64,000 bases of DNA from JACDAL01 sp963849115 (GTDB lineage Bacteria > Actinomycetota > CADDZG01 > WHSQ01), in contig CAWKGK010000005.1 in the NCBI GenBank assembly GCA_963849115.1, positions 1 through 64,000 on the forward strand, in the 5' to 3' direction. The notes below the pieces were generated by a model that saw only the letters and a list, made by a program, of their open reading frames with translations, searched no databases and was not told the origin of the DNA. Position numbers and translations under genes: made by a program. Each line of letters opens with the position of its first letter. Position 1 is the stretch's first letter. Positions 10,554 to 19,842 of the stretch are shown here, piece after piece.

Positions 10554-11385
10554 TCAGATCACGTCCGCAAAGTTGGGCTCGAGGCTCTTGAAGATGCGGT
10601 AACCGAAGTAGACGATGACGGCGGTACCGGCGAGGCTGGCCGCAAGCGGGCCGGGCTGGGGAAGCTGGCCCAGGGCCAACACCCGACGGAACGCATCGAG
10701 GAACCCGGCGGCCGGGTTCACCACCACATAGAGCACGCGCCACTGCTCCGGCACGACCGAGAGCGGGTAGGCGACCGGGGAGGCGAACAGCCACAGCTGC
10801 AGCGCAAAGGGCAGCGCATAGCGGAAGTCGCGGTAGTAGACGTTGAGTGCGGCGAGCGCCGAGCGCGACGCCGGCGCCGAGGATGCCGAGCGCGAGCGCA
10901 AGAAACGGCACCAGCAGCCAGGTCACAGAGAAGTGGGCGCCGAGAAACGGTCCCAGGCAGACGAACAGCACGAACCCGATGGTGAAGTCGACTCCGGCCC
11001 CCAACAGCGCTCCCAGCACCGGTATCTCGCGCGGGAAGTAGACCTTGCGCACCAGGGCGCCGTCGGTGAGGAGCGCGTTGGAGCCGAACGACACTCCCGT
11101 CTGCAAGAACGTCCACGGCACCAGTGCCGCCAGCGCAAAGGCGGCGTAGGGCGCGCCTCCTCCCGACACCGGCGTCAGCCGGCCGATCGTCAAGGTGAAG
11201 ATGGTCATGAACGCAAGCGGCTGGATGACGGCCCAGCCGATGCCGAGCACGGCCTGCTTGTACTTGACCCGCACGTCTCTCTCGGCGAAGGCGAGGATCG
11301 TGGCGCGAAACGACCACAGCTCCCGCAGCGACTGCATGAGCCGCAGCCGGGGGCCACCTTCTACGATCAATTCGACTGTGGCCAC
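10554..11385 (-). pseudogene. wzm: Polysaccharide ABC exporter permease (Wzm type), one frameshift
   Basis: A GTG at 11385, directly after the dehydrogenase stop, begins VATVELIVEGG. ELWSFRATILAFAERDVRVKY and the Q-[PS] segment AVIQPLAFMTIF are the standard ABC-2 permease opening for polysaccharide export. A single slip near 10865 moves to ALAALNVYYRDFRYALPF and FASPVAYPLSVVP, ending KSLEPNFADVI. Rejoined length is about 276 residues with six predicted membrane helices, which is usual. With Wzt it would move the finished lipid-linked chain across the inner membrane. One indel is the only lesion, so an assembly error is plausible. Confidence 0.78.
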
Positions 11386-12690
11386 TTAGAGTCTGACGAC
11401 CTTTCCGTTGCGCTTGCCGAGGGCGTTGCAGCAGTCGAAGACGAGCGGTGCTTCGGCCCCGATCACCTGATGGTCCACGCCCTCTTGCTCCACGAGCACG
11501 ATCACGAGGTCCTGCTTGTGCAGCAGCTCGGGCGTCAACGCCGCCGAGCTCAGAGTTCGCTTTCCTATTTGCAACGAGTCCACGAGCGGATCGTGGTAGG
11601 AGATCTTGACGCCGCGATCATCGAGCGCCGCCAGCACCTTCACACCGGGGGACTCCCTTACATCTTCGGTGCCACCCTTGTAGGCGACCCCGACGCCGAG
11701 CACTCGTGCGCCCTTCGGGACCTTGCCGATATCGTTGAGCATGCGCGTCGCCCGCTCGACGACATGACGAGTCATCTCGGAGTTGACCGCGTGCGCCAGC
11801 TCGACGAAACGGACCTCGTGCGCGCGCGTCCTGCGAACTCGATAGGAGAGATAGGCGGGGTCGAGCGGTATGCAGTGTCCTCCCCACCCCGGCCCCGGCC
11901 AGAAGGGCAGGAAGCCGAACGGCTTGGTCGCCGCCGCTCCAATTGCCTCCCAGATGTCTATGTCCATCTCGTGCGCGTAGACGGCGAGCTCGTTGACCAG
12001 CGCGATGTTCACGTGCCTGAAGGTGTTCTCGATGAGCTTGGCGAGCTCCGCCTCTCTGGTCCCGGAGACGGTCACGACCTTGGGGATCACCTGCTCGTAG
12101 AGCGCCTGAGCGGACATGCGGGAGCTCGTGTTGACCCCGCCGACGACCTTGGGAACATCGCCGAACGAGTAGAAGGCGTTGCCGGGATCAATCCTTTCCG
12201 GTGAATAGGCGAGCAAGAAATCCTTGCCCGCAACGAGGCCTTCCGCCTCGAGCAGCGGCTTGAGCAGCTCCTCGGTGGTACCGGGATAGGTGGTGCTCTC
12301 CAGCACGATCAGCGTGTCGTGGCCGAGGTGCTCTACCAGAGCCTTGCCGGCGTCGACGATGTAGGAGAGGTCGGGGAGCCCATCGGTCAGTGGCGTGGGC
12401 AGACAAATCAGAATTGCATCGGCGGCATCCAGTCCCCTGTAGGACGACTGCACCTTGAACCGCTTGGTTTTCAACAGCTCCTGCAGCCGTTCGTCGGGGA
12501 TGTCGTGCAGATAAGAGGAGCCCTTGCGCAGCGATTGCACCCGCTCGGAGTCCAGGTCCACGCCCGCTACCCGGAAGCCCGCCTCCGCGAACGTGAGCGC
12601 GACCGGCAGGCCCACATATCCGAGCCCCACAACACCCACGAGCGCTTCTCTGCTCTGGAAACGTTCGATCAGCGGGTTCCATTTGCGCAT
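11386..12690 (-). CDS. UDP-sugar 6-dehydrogenase (UDP-GlcNAc/ManNAc dehydrogenase family)
   Basis: An intact protein of 434 residues from the ATG at 12690; an in-frame upstream extension is less likely because it overlaps the previous gene. It has the NAD-binding GVVGLGYVGLPVA near the N-terminus, LPTPLTDGLPDL, ESTTYPGTTEE, and the catalytic Cys in GPGWGGHCIPLDP (about residue 273 of the short form). The C-terminal domain carries GVAYKGGTEDVRESP. The family oxidises C6 of a UDP-hexose or UDP-N-acetylhexosamine to the uronate in two NAD-dependent steps. The motif set resembles WbpA/WecC-type enzymes more than UDP-glucose dehydrogenase, but substrate cannot be fixed. It supplies acidic sugar for the polysaccharide. 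Confidence 0.85.
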   Translation of the reverse strand: MRKWNPLIERFQSREALVGVVGLGYVGLPVALTFAEAGFRVAGVDLDSERVQSLRKGSSYLHDIPDERLQELLKTKRFKVQSSYRGLDAADAILICLPTPLTDGLPDLSYIVDAGKALVEHLGHDTLIVLESTTYPGTTEELLKPLLEAEGLVAGKDFLLAYSPERIDPGNAFYSFGDVPKVVGGVNTSSRMSAQALYEQVIPKVVTVSGTREAELAKLIENTFRHVNIALVNELAVYAHEMDIDIWEAIGAAATKPFGFLPFWPGPGWGGHCIPLDPAYLSYRVRRTRAHEVRFVELAHAVNSEMTRHVVERATRMLNDIGKVPKGARVLGVGVAYKGGTEDVRESPGVKVLAALDDRGVKISYHDPLVDSLQIGKRTLSSAALTPELLHKQDLVIVLVEQEGVDHQVIGAEAPLVFDCCNALGKRNGKVVRL

Positions 12691-12713
12691 GCCGGTTGCG
12701 GGGCGCGTCGTGG

Positions 12714-13827
12714 TCAACTGTCGCTCCCTCTGCGGCCCTTGACCGACGCCAACTGCGGCCTGAGCTCGGCCGCATCCCACTGCCCGCTCTCATTGGGCCG
12801 CCCCTGCCACGGCTGCGGCTCTGCTTCGTACATGGGAAGACGCAGGATGGCGAGACCACAGCCGCCGAATATGGCCAGCACCACGACCAGGGGCAGCGCT
12901 TTCTCGAGCTGCAGCGACAGCAACACAGCCAAGAGCGGCCAGCGCGCAGCCGGCGCCGTGAGTCAGCGCCGCCGCTCGCGTCGTGAGTCCCAGTCGCACC
13001 AAGCGGTGCGAGAGATGGTCCACTCCGCCCTGTAACACAGGGCGTCCGGCGATCACCCGCGAGAGGATGACAACTGATGTGTCCATAGCCGGAATCGCAA
13101 GCACAACCAACAGCCCGACGAAGCCCCACGGAGTACCGAACGGCAGATCGAGCTGCAGCGCGGAGGCGGCGACGACGAAGCCGAGGAACAGCGAGCCGCC
13201 GTTGCCGAGATAGAGGCGCGCGTTGCTCAAGTTGTGACGCAGGAACGACAGGCAGCTTCCCGTGACCGCGGCGGCGAGAACCGCAAGCAGGTACTGCCCT
13301 TCGATGATCGCCACCGCCAGCAGGCCCACCCCGAGCCCGGCTCCCGTGCATCCGGCCACCCCGTCCATGTTGTCGAGCAGGTTCAAGGCGTTCGTCGCCG
13401 CCACCAGGCAGAAGATCACCAGCAACGCGTCCACTACCGGCCTTCCGCTGAGCACCGGCCTGAGCCCCGAGGCCCACACCAGGTAGGCGACGAGGGTCTC
13501 GATCACGAGGCGAAAGGCGGGATGCAGCCCGGGGCCCGGCACCCTGTCGTCGGCGAGCCCGAAAATCAGCAGCGCCAGAGCTCCGGCGAGGATCGCCGCA
13601 ACGCTCTCGTCCAGGCCGGCGAGGATCACGATCGCCGGCACCGCCCCCAGCGCCAGCGCCACACCACCGAGATAGGACACACTGCGCTCGGCCTTGCCGA
13701 AGAGGCGTGGGGACACAGTCATACCGAAGCGCCGACCGAGACTCGCCGCCGCCGGCATGGCCATTGCGCTCACGAACAGGGCGAGAGTGAATGCCGCCAG
13801 AGCGGCGCCCAACAGAGCTCCGCTCAA
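12714..13827 (-). pseudogene. WecA/MraY-like polyprenyl-phosphate sugar-1-phosphate transferase, 3' frameshift
   Basis: A polytopic membrane enzyme that starts glycan assembly by moving a sugar-1-phosphate from a UDP-sugar to undecaprenyl phosphate. The TTG at 13827 overlaps the epimerase TGA (TTGA) and gives LSGALLGAALAAF. The signatures are LIFGLADDR (the DDx region), ATNALNLLDNMDGVAG (conserved Asp/Asn) and GGVDHLSHRLVRLG, a variant of the WecA HxHHR loop. After about 12945 the frame slips into LLSLQLEKALPLVVVLAIF, the last helix, and a hydrophilic tail ending at 12714. All catalytic loops lie before the slip. Together with Wzm/Wzt this points to an ABC-transporter-type assembly route. Confidence 0.75.
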
Positions 13828-14873
13828 CGAATACCCACCGCGCTGGTGGTGACGTCGATCTCGCGCCGTTCCTCCGCGGCGCGGCGGGACTCGGTGATGA
13901 CCTCGGAGATGATCTGGTCGAGGCTGTAGCGCGGCCTCCATCCCACGAGTTCCCGAATCCGTGCGGTGTTCGGCACTCGCCGGCGCATGTCCTCGAAGCC
14001 CTCGCCGTAAGCCTGCTCGTAGGGAATGAGGTGGATCTCCGAGGAAGAACCGGCGGCCTCGACCACGCACTGGGCGAGCTCGAGCATCGTCACCTCTTCG
14101 GTGGAACCGACGTTGAAGACCTCGCCCTCGGCTTCGGGCTCCGACAACAGCGCCTGCAGCGCGCCCACAACATCAGACACGTGGCAGAAGCAGCGGGATT
14201 GGCAGCCGTCGCCGTAGACGGTGAGAGGCTCGCCCGCCAGCGCCTGGGCCACCAGCCGGGGTAGCACCATCCCGTAGGCGCCGGTCTGGCGCGGTCCGAC
14301 CGTGTTGAACAGGCGCACCACCACGGTGGGCAAGCCCCGCTCCCGGTGATAGGCGAAGGCGAGGATCTCGTCCACCGCCTTGGAGGTCGAATAGCCCCAG
14401 CGCGACACCTTGTTGCTGCCCAAGAGCCGGTCGTCGTCCTCGGAGAAGGCGCCGCCTCGGCTCTTGCCGTAGACCTCGGACGTGGAGGCAACCAGCACCT
14501 TGGCCCGATAGCGGTGCGCCGCCTCCAGGACCGTCTCGGAACCCTTGATATTGGTGAGCAAGCTGTGCAGCGGCCGCTCGACGATAAGCTTGACCCCCAC
14601 CGACGCGGCGAGGTGCACGACCACGTCGGCCTCGGCCACGAGCTCGTCGACGAGGAGCGCGTCGAGCACGCTGCCGTGAACGAAACGGACCCGGCCCCCG
14701 AAATCGTCGAGATTGCCGAAGTGCCCGGTGGACAGGTTGTCCAGGACCGTCACGTGGTTGTCTTTGCACAAGGCCTCGGTCAGGTGCGAGCCGATGAAAC
14801 CAGCTCCTCCGGTGACCAGGTAGCGGATCACGCCACGATGCGCGGCGTCGTCACGGCGCGTGGTCTGCGACAT
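13824..14873 (-). CDS. NAD-dependent sugar epimerase/dehydratase (SDR family)
   Basis: An intact extended short-chain dehydrogenase of 349 residues from the ATG at 14873. It has YLVTGGAGFIGSHL (Rossmann loop), VVHLAASVGVKLIVERP, ASTSEVYGKS, and the catalytic YSTSKAVDE (YxxxK). GCQSRCFCHVSDVVGALQAL lies in the C-terminal substrate domain. The best fit is UDP-glucose 4-epimerase, UDP-glucuronate decarboxylase or a related nucleotide-sugar enzyme; the exact reaction is not determinable. Its stop overlaps the start of the sugar-1-phosphate transferase. About 200 bp separate it from the divergent Wzz/BY-kinase gene, so the promoter of the minus-strand operon probably lies there. Confidence 0.83.
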   Translation of the reverse strand: MSQTTRRDDAAHRGVIRYLVTGGAGFIGSHLTEALCKDNHVTVLDNLSTGHFGNLDDFGGRVRFVHGSVLDALLVDELVAEADVVVHLAASVGVKLIVERPLHSLLTNIKGSETVLEAAHRYRAKVLVASTSEVYGKSRGGAFSEDDDRLLGSNKVSRWGYSTSKAVDEILAFAYHRERGLPTVVVRLFNTVGPRQTGAYGMVLPRLVAQALAGEPLTVYGDGCQSRCFCHVSDVVGALQALLSEPEAEGEVFNVGSTEEVTMLELAQCVVEAAGSSSEIHLIPYEQAYGEGFEDMRRRVPNTARIRELVGWRPRYSLDQIISEVITESRRAAEERREIDVTTSAVGIR

Positions 14874-15076
14874 GGATCGGATCCGCCTTTCCGAGCAGCT
14901 CGGCCCTCGAGGGCGGGCTGCATCGTCACTCGAGAATGGGCTGTGACATCGGCCAATGGTAAGGCGTGTCAACTAACGTTGCTTCTGGTGGTCGTGATGC
15001 TAGAGTACCGAACTGGGCCGGTCAAGCACACTGCCCCTCGAACTCGACTCATCCGGAAGAGAGGACCCGTCCCGAC

Positions 15077-16717
15077 ATGAGCCAGCAAGAAACGTCCTTC
15101 GACGGCGGCCATAACGAGCTCTCCCACAGCCTTGCGGTCCTCAGGATGCGCAAGTGGTCGATCGTCATGGTGGCCGCGGTGGTGCTCGCCAGCACCGCCT
15201 ATTTCTCGCTGCGCCAGACCCCTCTCTACGAGTCCAGCGCCCGCGTCCTGGTGGAGCCGCTCAAGCTGTCTGCCGGCTTTGGCGCCGGCGACTACGCCGT
15301 GCCGCCCAACCTCGAGACCGAGAAGGAGGTGGCGTCCTCGGCCCCCGTCCTCGAGCTCGCCGCCAAGGAGCTAGACCTTGCCGAGGGGCCGCGGGCCCTG
15401 CTGGACGGCTTCTCGGTGGATCTAGCCACCAGCACCGAGATCCTGGTCATGAGTTATTCGTCGCCGCAGCCACAAGTGGCTCAGGAGCGAGCCCAGACGC
15501 TCGCCGAGGCCTATTTGAAAAACAGGCGGAGCCAGGTGCTCTCAGACCTCCTCGCCTCCTCCGACACCGTGCAGGAGCAACTCAAATCGCTCAACAAGCA
15601 GCTCGAAGCAATCAACGACGACATCCCGGAGCAGCCAAACGCCTCCCAGAAGGCGATCCTTCAGACTCAGGCGAGCACCCTGGTGGGCCAGATCGCGGTG
15701 CTGCAACAGCAGCTCACCGGGCTGACTCCCCCGGACAAGCTGCAGGTCGGCCGCGTGCTGGCGCCGGCGACCCTTCCCACCGCCCCCGCCAGCCCCAACC
15801 ACGTCCAGAACGCAATTCTGGCTCTGGCCGCCGGTCTGGTCGCGGGAGTGGGCGTCGCCTTTGCCCGAGAGCGCCTCGACGACCGGCTGCGGGGCCGCTC
15901 GGACCTCGAGTCGCACCTCCGTACCCCGGTGCTGGCGGTGGTGCCACACGTCAAGGCGTGGCGGAGGCGCAAACGAGCACTGACTGTGACCCTGACCAAG
16001 CCCGACTCGGTAGCGGCCGAGTCCTACCGCACGCTGCGCACCGGCATCGTGTTCGCGGCCTCGGCGAGAGAAGCGAAGTCCGTGCTCATCACCAGCCCCC
16101 ATCCCGGCGACGGCAAGACGGTCACCGCCGCCAACCTCGCCGTAGCCCTGGCGCACGCGGGCAAGCGAGTGGTGGTCGTCTCCGCCGACCTGCGCAAGCC
16201 GCGGCTGCACCGCTTCTTCGGAGCAAAGAACGAGGCCGGGCTGGCAGACGTTCTCCGCGGTGCGACTTCCATGGAGGAGGTCTTGCTGCCCACCGAGATC
16301 GACAACCTGAAGCTGCTCCCCAGTGGGCCCGCCCCCAAGCATCCCGGCGAGCTGCTCGGCTCCGAAGCGATGCGGACGGCGCTGGACGAGCTCACCAAGG
16401 ACTTCGACATGGTGCTGGTGGACGCCCCGCCCCTGCTGGCGGTCGCCGACGCCATGACCTTGGCGCCGGTGGTCGATGCGGTCCTGTTCGTGGCCGAGGC
16501 CGAGAACACCACCCGCGCCGCCGTCGACCTCGCCATCAGCCAGCTCGACCAGGTGCGCGCCCACGTCATCGGGGCGGTGCTGAACAACTTCGACCCCTCC
16601 AGGGCAAGCGCCTACGCCACCGGCTACGAGGGCTACTACTCCTACAGCTACGGACGTGGCACTCGGGTCAAGGGCCGGGGCAAGAGGCGCAACCAGAGCG
16701 AGGAGCTCGTCGGCTAA
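15077..16717 (+). CDS. Wzz/BY-kinase fusion: polysaccharide co-polymerase with tyrosine autokinase domain
   Basis: An intact 546-residue inner-membrane protein. A first helix (about residues 27-43), a Wzz-type extracytoplasmic domain with a Q-rich coiled-coil segment, and a second helix (about 246-262) are followed by a cytoplasmic bacterial tyrosine kinase. The kinase shows GDGKTVTAANLA (Walker A, about 344), SADLRKPRLH (Walker A', about 370), MVLVDAPPLLAVADA (Walker B, about 445) and a Tyr-rich tail YATGYEGYYSYSYGRG for autophosphorylation. In this family cycling of tail phosphorylation controls chain length and export. The ATG at 15077 was chosen because it is the first in frame after the divergent intergenic region. 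Its TAA overlaps the next ATG by one base. A truncated copy lies at 18869-19842. Confidence 0.9.
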   Translation: MSQQETSFDGGHNELSHSLAVLRMRKWSIVMVAAVVLASTAYFSLRQTPLYESSARVLVEPLKLSAGFGAGDYAVPPNLETEKEVASSAPVLELAAKELDLAEGPRALLDGFSVDLATSTEILVMSYSSPQPQVAQERAQTLAEAYLKNRRSQVLSDLLASSDTVQEQLKSLNKQLEAINDDIPEQPNASQKAILQTQASTLVGQIAVLQQQLTGLTPPDKLQVGRVLAPATLPTAPASPNHVQNAILALAAGLVAGVGVAFARERLDDRLRGRSDLESHLRTPVLAVVPHVKAWRRRKRALTVTLTKPDSVAAESYRTLRTGIVFAASAREAKSVLITSPHPGDGKTVTAANLAVALAHAGKRVVVVSADLRKPRLHRFFGAKNEAGLADVLRGATSMEEVLLPTEIDNLKLLPSGPAPKHPGELLGSEAMRTALDELTKDFDMVLVDAPPLLAVADAMTLAPVVDAVLFVAEAENTTRAAVDLAISQLDQVRAHVIGAVLNNFDPSRASAYATGYEGYYSYSYGRGTRVKGRGKRRNQSEELVG

Positions 16718-17016
16718 TGGGGCGGAAATCCAGAGAGGTCGATCGTTCCCTGAATAGCATCGTGAGCATGCGCCCCGCCGATGGAAAACACGTGGAGTGG
16801 ATCGACGACGAAGCGGTGGTTCTCGACCCTTCGACTGAGGAGCTCCACTACCTCAACGGCCCGGCCGCGCTCGTCTACGCGCTGATCCTCGAGCACGGCT
16901 TCGATCGGGGGCTCGAGGAGGTGCGCAGCATCTACGGCGCAGATAGCGAGATCGAGAAGGGCATAGCGGACTGCCTCGAGGGCCTCGCCGACAAGGGCCT
17001 GTTGGTCGATGGCTGA
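16717..17016 (+). CDS. PqqD-like peptide chaperone, copy 1 (HPr-rel-A system type)
   Basis: A 99-residue soluble protein whose ATG overlaps the BY-kinase stop (TAATG). The core WIDDEAVVLDPSTEELHYLNG and AALVYALILEHGFDRG fits the PqqD winged-helix fold: a beta-hairpin, the LN-x3-A signature, then helices. PqqD proteins bind leader peptides and present them to modifying enzymes. A subgroup is known beside HprK-related kinases and nucleotidyltransferases, as here. The neighbour order suggests it may bind the Tat 12-Cys peptide or the kinase pair, which is inference. It is nearly identical to copy 2 at 19842-20141. Confidence 0.8.
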   Translation: MGRKSREVDRSLNSIVSMRPADGKHVEWIDDEAVVLDPSTEELHYLNGPAALVYALILEHGFDRGLEEVRSIYGADSEIEKGIADCLEGLADKGLLVDG

Positions 17017-17098
17017 GGGCAGCCCCGTGCCCGAGGCCACCAGCACCTGACCGGATCCCTTCGACGGCCTGGTCTGGGCCGCCTCGCGCTGGCTGGCA

Positions 17099-17767
17099 GT
17101 GGGTGACGAGTGGGTCGAGATCCGCTCTACCGCAGCGGGCTCTCTCGACTCGGGCGCCCTCGCGCCGCGGGCTCCCCGAAAGGCCACCAAGCACGAAGGA
17201 GTGCTGAGCCTCGTGGTTCCGGAGCCCGGCACCACACGGCCCGCCAAGGGCCGCAGGCTCCCCACGCTCTACCTGGGCAAGGCACCGATATTCGCCCAGC
17301 GTGAGCTGCCCACCCTCGAAAGAGATCTGGAGCTGACGCTGCAAGCCATTCTCGAGAGTCGCAAGCAGCCCATCTACTGGCTGCACGCATGCAGGATCGA
17401 CGGCCACACCTGTCTCTACGGCGGCGACACCTACAACCGCTCCGCCTACCGCAGGAAGCTTGCCCGCAGCGGCATGGAGTTCTCCTGCGACCCTTACGTG
17501 AGGCTCACCGAGCGGGGAACGTTTGCCTGCTCGGACTGGGGCGAGCTGACCCCGGGCGTGGTCATCCTGAAAGTCAGCGGGGGGGAGCCCGAGGAAATAG
17601 TGGAGGTCTCCGGTGCAATCCTGCTGGGGATCCTCTCTCAGGCCCGCCTGGGCGCCCTGAGCGCTCCCGAGCTTCGCCACCTGGTCCGCGCCTGTACCGC
17701 TGTCACAGGAACCGGCGCAGGCGACGCCGGCGCGCTGGTCGAGCACATCAAGTCCTCTGCCCGCTGA
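17099..17767 (+). CDS. HprK-like pseudokinase without P-loop, copy 1
   Basis: Not recognisable by name, but its layout follows the HprK-related kinase two genes on. LHACRIDG (about 95-102) matches the kinase's LHAAVVERDG. GDTYNRSAY (109-117) stands where the kinase has GSSGSGKTT, and FSCDPYVRL (128-136) where it has HSDDLAPI, with spacings equal within two residues. The C-terminal GTGAGDAGALVEHI parallels GSAAEGADLIERHV. All P-loop Gly/Lys/Thr residues are absent, so nucleotide phosphotransfer is unlikely; a scaffolding or regulatory role is inference. The GTG at 17099 is the first usable start. The frame is open upstream to a TGA at 17048, and an ATG at 17009 lies beyond that stop in the same frame. 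The kinase gene starts 4 bp after the stop. Confidence 0.6.
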   Translation: MGDEWVEIRSTAAGSLDSGALAPRAPRKATKHEGVLSLVVPEPGTTRPAKGRRLPTLYLGKAPIFAQRELPTLERDLELTLQAILESRKQPIYWLHACRIDGHTCLYGGDTYNRSAYRRKLARSGMEFSCDPYVRLTERGTFACSDWGELTPGVVILKVSGGEPEEIVEVSGAILLGILSQARLGALSAPELRHLVRACTAVTGTGAGDAGALVEHIKSSAR

Positions 17768-17771
17768 GGCC

Positions 17772-18623
17772 ATGCTCGCCTTGGAGGTGCTCGGCACCCC
17801 CTACCTGATCGAGAGCGACCGGCGCTGGAGGGACTTTCTCGCGCAGCTGTGGGCTCCGTTCGTGGTGCCTGCAAACGAGCACAGACCCGTGGATGCCCGT
17901 ATCTGCGAAGAGGAATCGGGTTGGAGCCTTGATTTCTCCGCGGGCTGGGGCGTCGAGGACGATGATCCCTGGAGCCTCGCCAACGAGATGCGCAACGCCT
18001 TGTTCTCCACAGTGCTCGGAGGCAACCGCCCGGAACGTGGTTGCCCTGCATGCCGCGGTGGTCGAGCGCGACGGGGCGGGTCTGCTGTTGGCCGGGTCCT
18101 CGGGCTCAGGGCAAGACGACGCTGACCTTGGAGCTGGTGGGTCGGGGCTGGACCTACCACAGCGACGACTTGGCTCCCATCCACATCGACTCGGGCATGA
18201 TCGCCTCTTTTCCCAAGCCGCTCCACGTCAAGGATTTATCCCGCTGGGAGCTTTATCGCCAGCGATGGAACCCGCCGTCGTGGGTGCCCGCCCCCAGCCA
18301 CACTTTCCTGGTGCCGGCAGTCACCTTTGAGCCCGCAACGAGCGCAGTGGTCGCACCTCGCCGGCTTCTCTTCCCCCGCTACGATCCGAGAGAGACGGCC
18401 TCGGCTGCAGAGATTTTCTTCTGCCCGCGCGGTGGCGTGGGCAGCTCCTAATCTGCTATTCGTCCCCCCTCTCGGTCGTGCGGGCCTGGACGTGGTCATA
18501 CGTCTTTGCGGGCAGGCGGAGACGGCCGAGGTGGTATACGGCTCGGCCGCAGAGGGGGCCGACCTGATCGAGCGGTGGGTTGACCGATCTGCAACTCCTG
18601 TTTATCATGTTGCTCATGAGTGA
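17772..18623 (+). pseudogene. HprK-related kinase, copy 1, three one-base insertions
   Basis: The first 80 codons from the ATG at 17772 match the intact copy at 20897. Compared with that copy there are three extra bases, near 18028, 18114 and 18393. The frame therefore moves 0, +1, +2 and back to 0, and the final segment RFSSARAVAWAAPNLL...VVYGSAAEGADLIERWV is again in the first frame. The second insertion falls inside the P-loop codons (GSGKTT becomes GSGQDD). The tail also runs past the normal end to 18623 because the stop is lost. No active kinase can be made. The pattern could be real decay or poor consensus at a repeat junction. Confidence 0.8.
18580..18608 (+). promoter_or_regulatory. 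Near-consensus promoter of Tat-peptide gene, copy 1
   Basis: TTGACC at 18580-18585 and TATCAT at 18603-18608 are separated by 17 bp; each box is one base from the housekeeping sigma consensus. The ATG at 18616 lies 8 bp past the -10 box, so transcription would begin at or next to the start codon, giving a leaderless mRNA. The same arrangement recurs upstream of copy 2. Confidence 0.6.
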
Positions 18624-18868
18624 GGAGTTAAAAAATTCCAATAGGAGAATTCACCGTCCCTTCGCACCGAGAGCATCGACCGGAGGCGCTTCCTGCGGCG
18701 GGCGGCCGTCACCACGGCCTGGGCGGTACCGGTGATTTCGACGTTCTCGGCCGCGCCCGCCTACGCGTCGAGCGATCGCGCTGCGGACTGTGGTGAGCTG
18801 CACGGGTGCGGCTTTTGCACAGAGGTTCATTGGCTGCTGCACGAGTGCCTCTGTGATGCTGAGGCGGC
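18616..18868 (+). pseudogene. Tat-exported Cys-rich peptide, copy 1, frameshifted and cut by duplication
   Basis: The ATG at 18616 starts MSEELKN as in the intact copy, then the frame breaks within 20 codons. A shifted frame carries LRTESIDRRRFLRRAA and AWAVPVISTFSAAPAYA, a twin-arginine signal peptide. Beyond it, CG, VVSCTG and GCCTS fragments in different frames match the intact Cys-rich region. At 18869 the sequence passes into the BY-kinase gene of copy 2, removing the last three or four cysteines. The gene is thus inactivated both by indels and by the duplication join. Confidence 0.75.
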
Positions 18869-19842
18869 AAGCTGCAGGTCGGCCGTGTCTGGCCCGGCGA
18901 GCCTGCCCACCGCCCCCGCCAGCCCCAACCACGTCCAGAACGCATTCTGGCTCTGGCGCCGGTCTGGTGCGGGAGTGGGCGTCGCCTTTGCTCGAGAGCG
19001 CCTCGACGACGGCTGCGGGGCCGCTCGGACCTCGAGTCGCACCTCCGCACCCCGGTGCTGGCGGTGGTGCCCACGTCAAAGCGTGGCGCAGGCGCAAACG
19101 AGCACTGACTGTGACCCTGACCAAGCCCGACTCGGTAGCGGCCGAGTCCTACCGCACGCTGCGCACCGGCATCGTTTTCGCGGCCTCTGCGAGAGAGGCG
19201 AAGTCCGTGCTCATCACCAGCCCCCATCCCGGCGACGGCAAGACTGTCACCGCCGCCAACCTCGCCGTAGCTTTGGCGCACGCGGGCAAGCGAGTGGTGG
19301 TCGTCTCCGCCGATCTGCGCAAGCCGCGGCTGCACCGCTTCTTCGGAGCAACGAACGAGGCCGGGCTGGCAGACGTCCTCCGCGGTGCGACTCCCATGAA
19401 GGAGGTCTTGCTGCCCACCGAGATCGACAACCTGAAGCTGCTCCCCAGTGGGCCCGCCCCCAAGCATCCCGGTGAGCTGCTCGGCTCCGAAGCGATGCGG
19501 ACGGCGCTGGACGAGCTCACCAAGGACTTCGACATGGTGCTGGTGGACGCCCCGCCCCTGCTGGCGGTCGCCGACGCCATGACCTTGGCGCCGGTGGTCG
19601 ATGCGGTCCTGTTCGTGGCCGAGGCCGAGAACACCACCCGTGCCGCCGTCGACCTCGCCATCAGCCAGCTCGACCAGGTGCGCGCCCACGTCATCGGGGC
19701 GGTGCTGAACAACTTCGACCCCTCCAAGGCAAGCGCCTACGCCACCGGCTACGAGGGCTACTACTCCTACAGCTACGGACGCGGCCCCCGGGTCAAGGGA
19801 CGGAGCAAGAGGCGCAACCAGAGCGAGGAGCTCGTCGGCTAA
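18869..19842 (+). CDS. Truncated BY-kinase, copy 2 (no Wzz domain)
   Basis: Sequence from about codon 220 of the Wzz/BY-kinase is repeated. The first 200 bp hold at least five one-base deletions against copy 1. From about 19075 on the kinase domain is clean: HVKAWRRRKRAL, GDGKTVTAANLA, SADLRKPRLH, MVLVDAPPLLAVADA and a Tyr tail YATGYEGYYSYSYGRG. Both membrane helices and the Wzz domain are missing or scrambled, so any product would be soluble. The frame is open upstream to about 18790 across the junction, but no convincing start is visible. It may be untranslated, or made as a free cytoplasmic kinase domain. Its TAA overlaps the next ATG as in copy 1. Confidence 0.6.

Noticed and set aside
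10843..12204. A 453-codon plus-strand frame opposite the permease and dehydrogenase genes
   Set aside because: It is the shadow of high-GC third positions in the minus-strand genes, is rich in Arg/Gly/His/Gln, and matches no domain.
12188..13477. 429-codon minus-strand frame overlapping the WecA-like and dehydrogenase genes
   Set aside because: Out-of-frame shadow; the other frames carry the conserved motifs.
15542..16564. Long minus-strand frame opposite the BY-kinase (and its twin at 18709-19689)
   Set aside because: Antisense of a well-supported kinase; composition is that of a GC-rich shadow, and the twin exists only because the region is duplicated.
17048..17050. Selenocysteine codon at the in-frame TGA
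   Set aside because: No SECIS-like hairpin was evident after it, no selenocysteine genes are seen, and the position lies outside any recognised domain.
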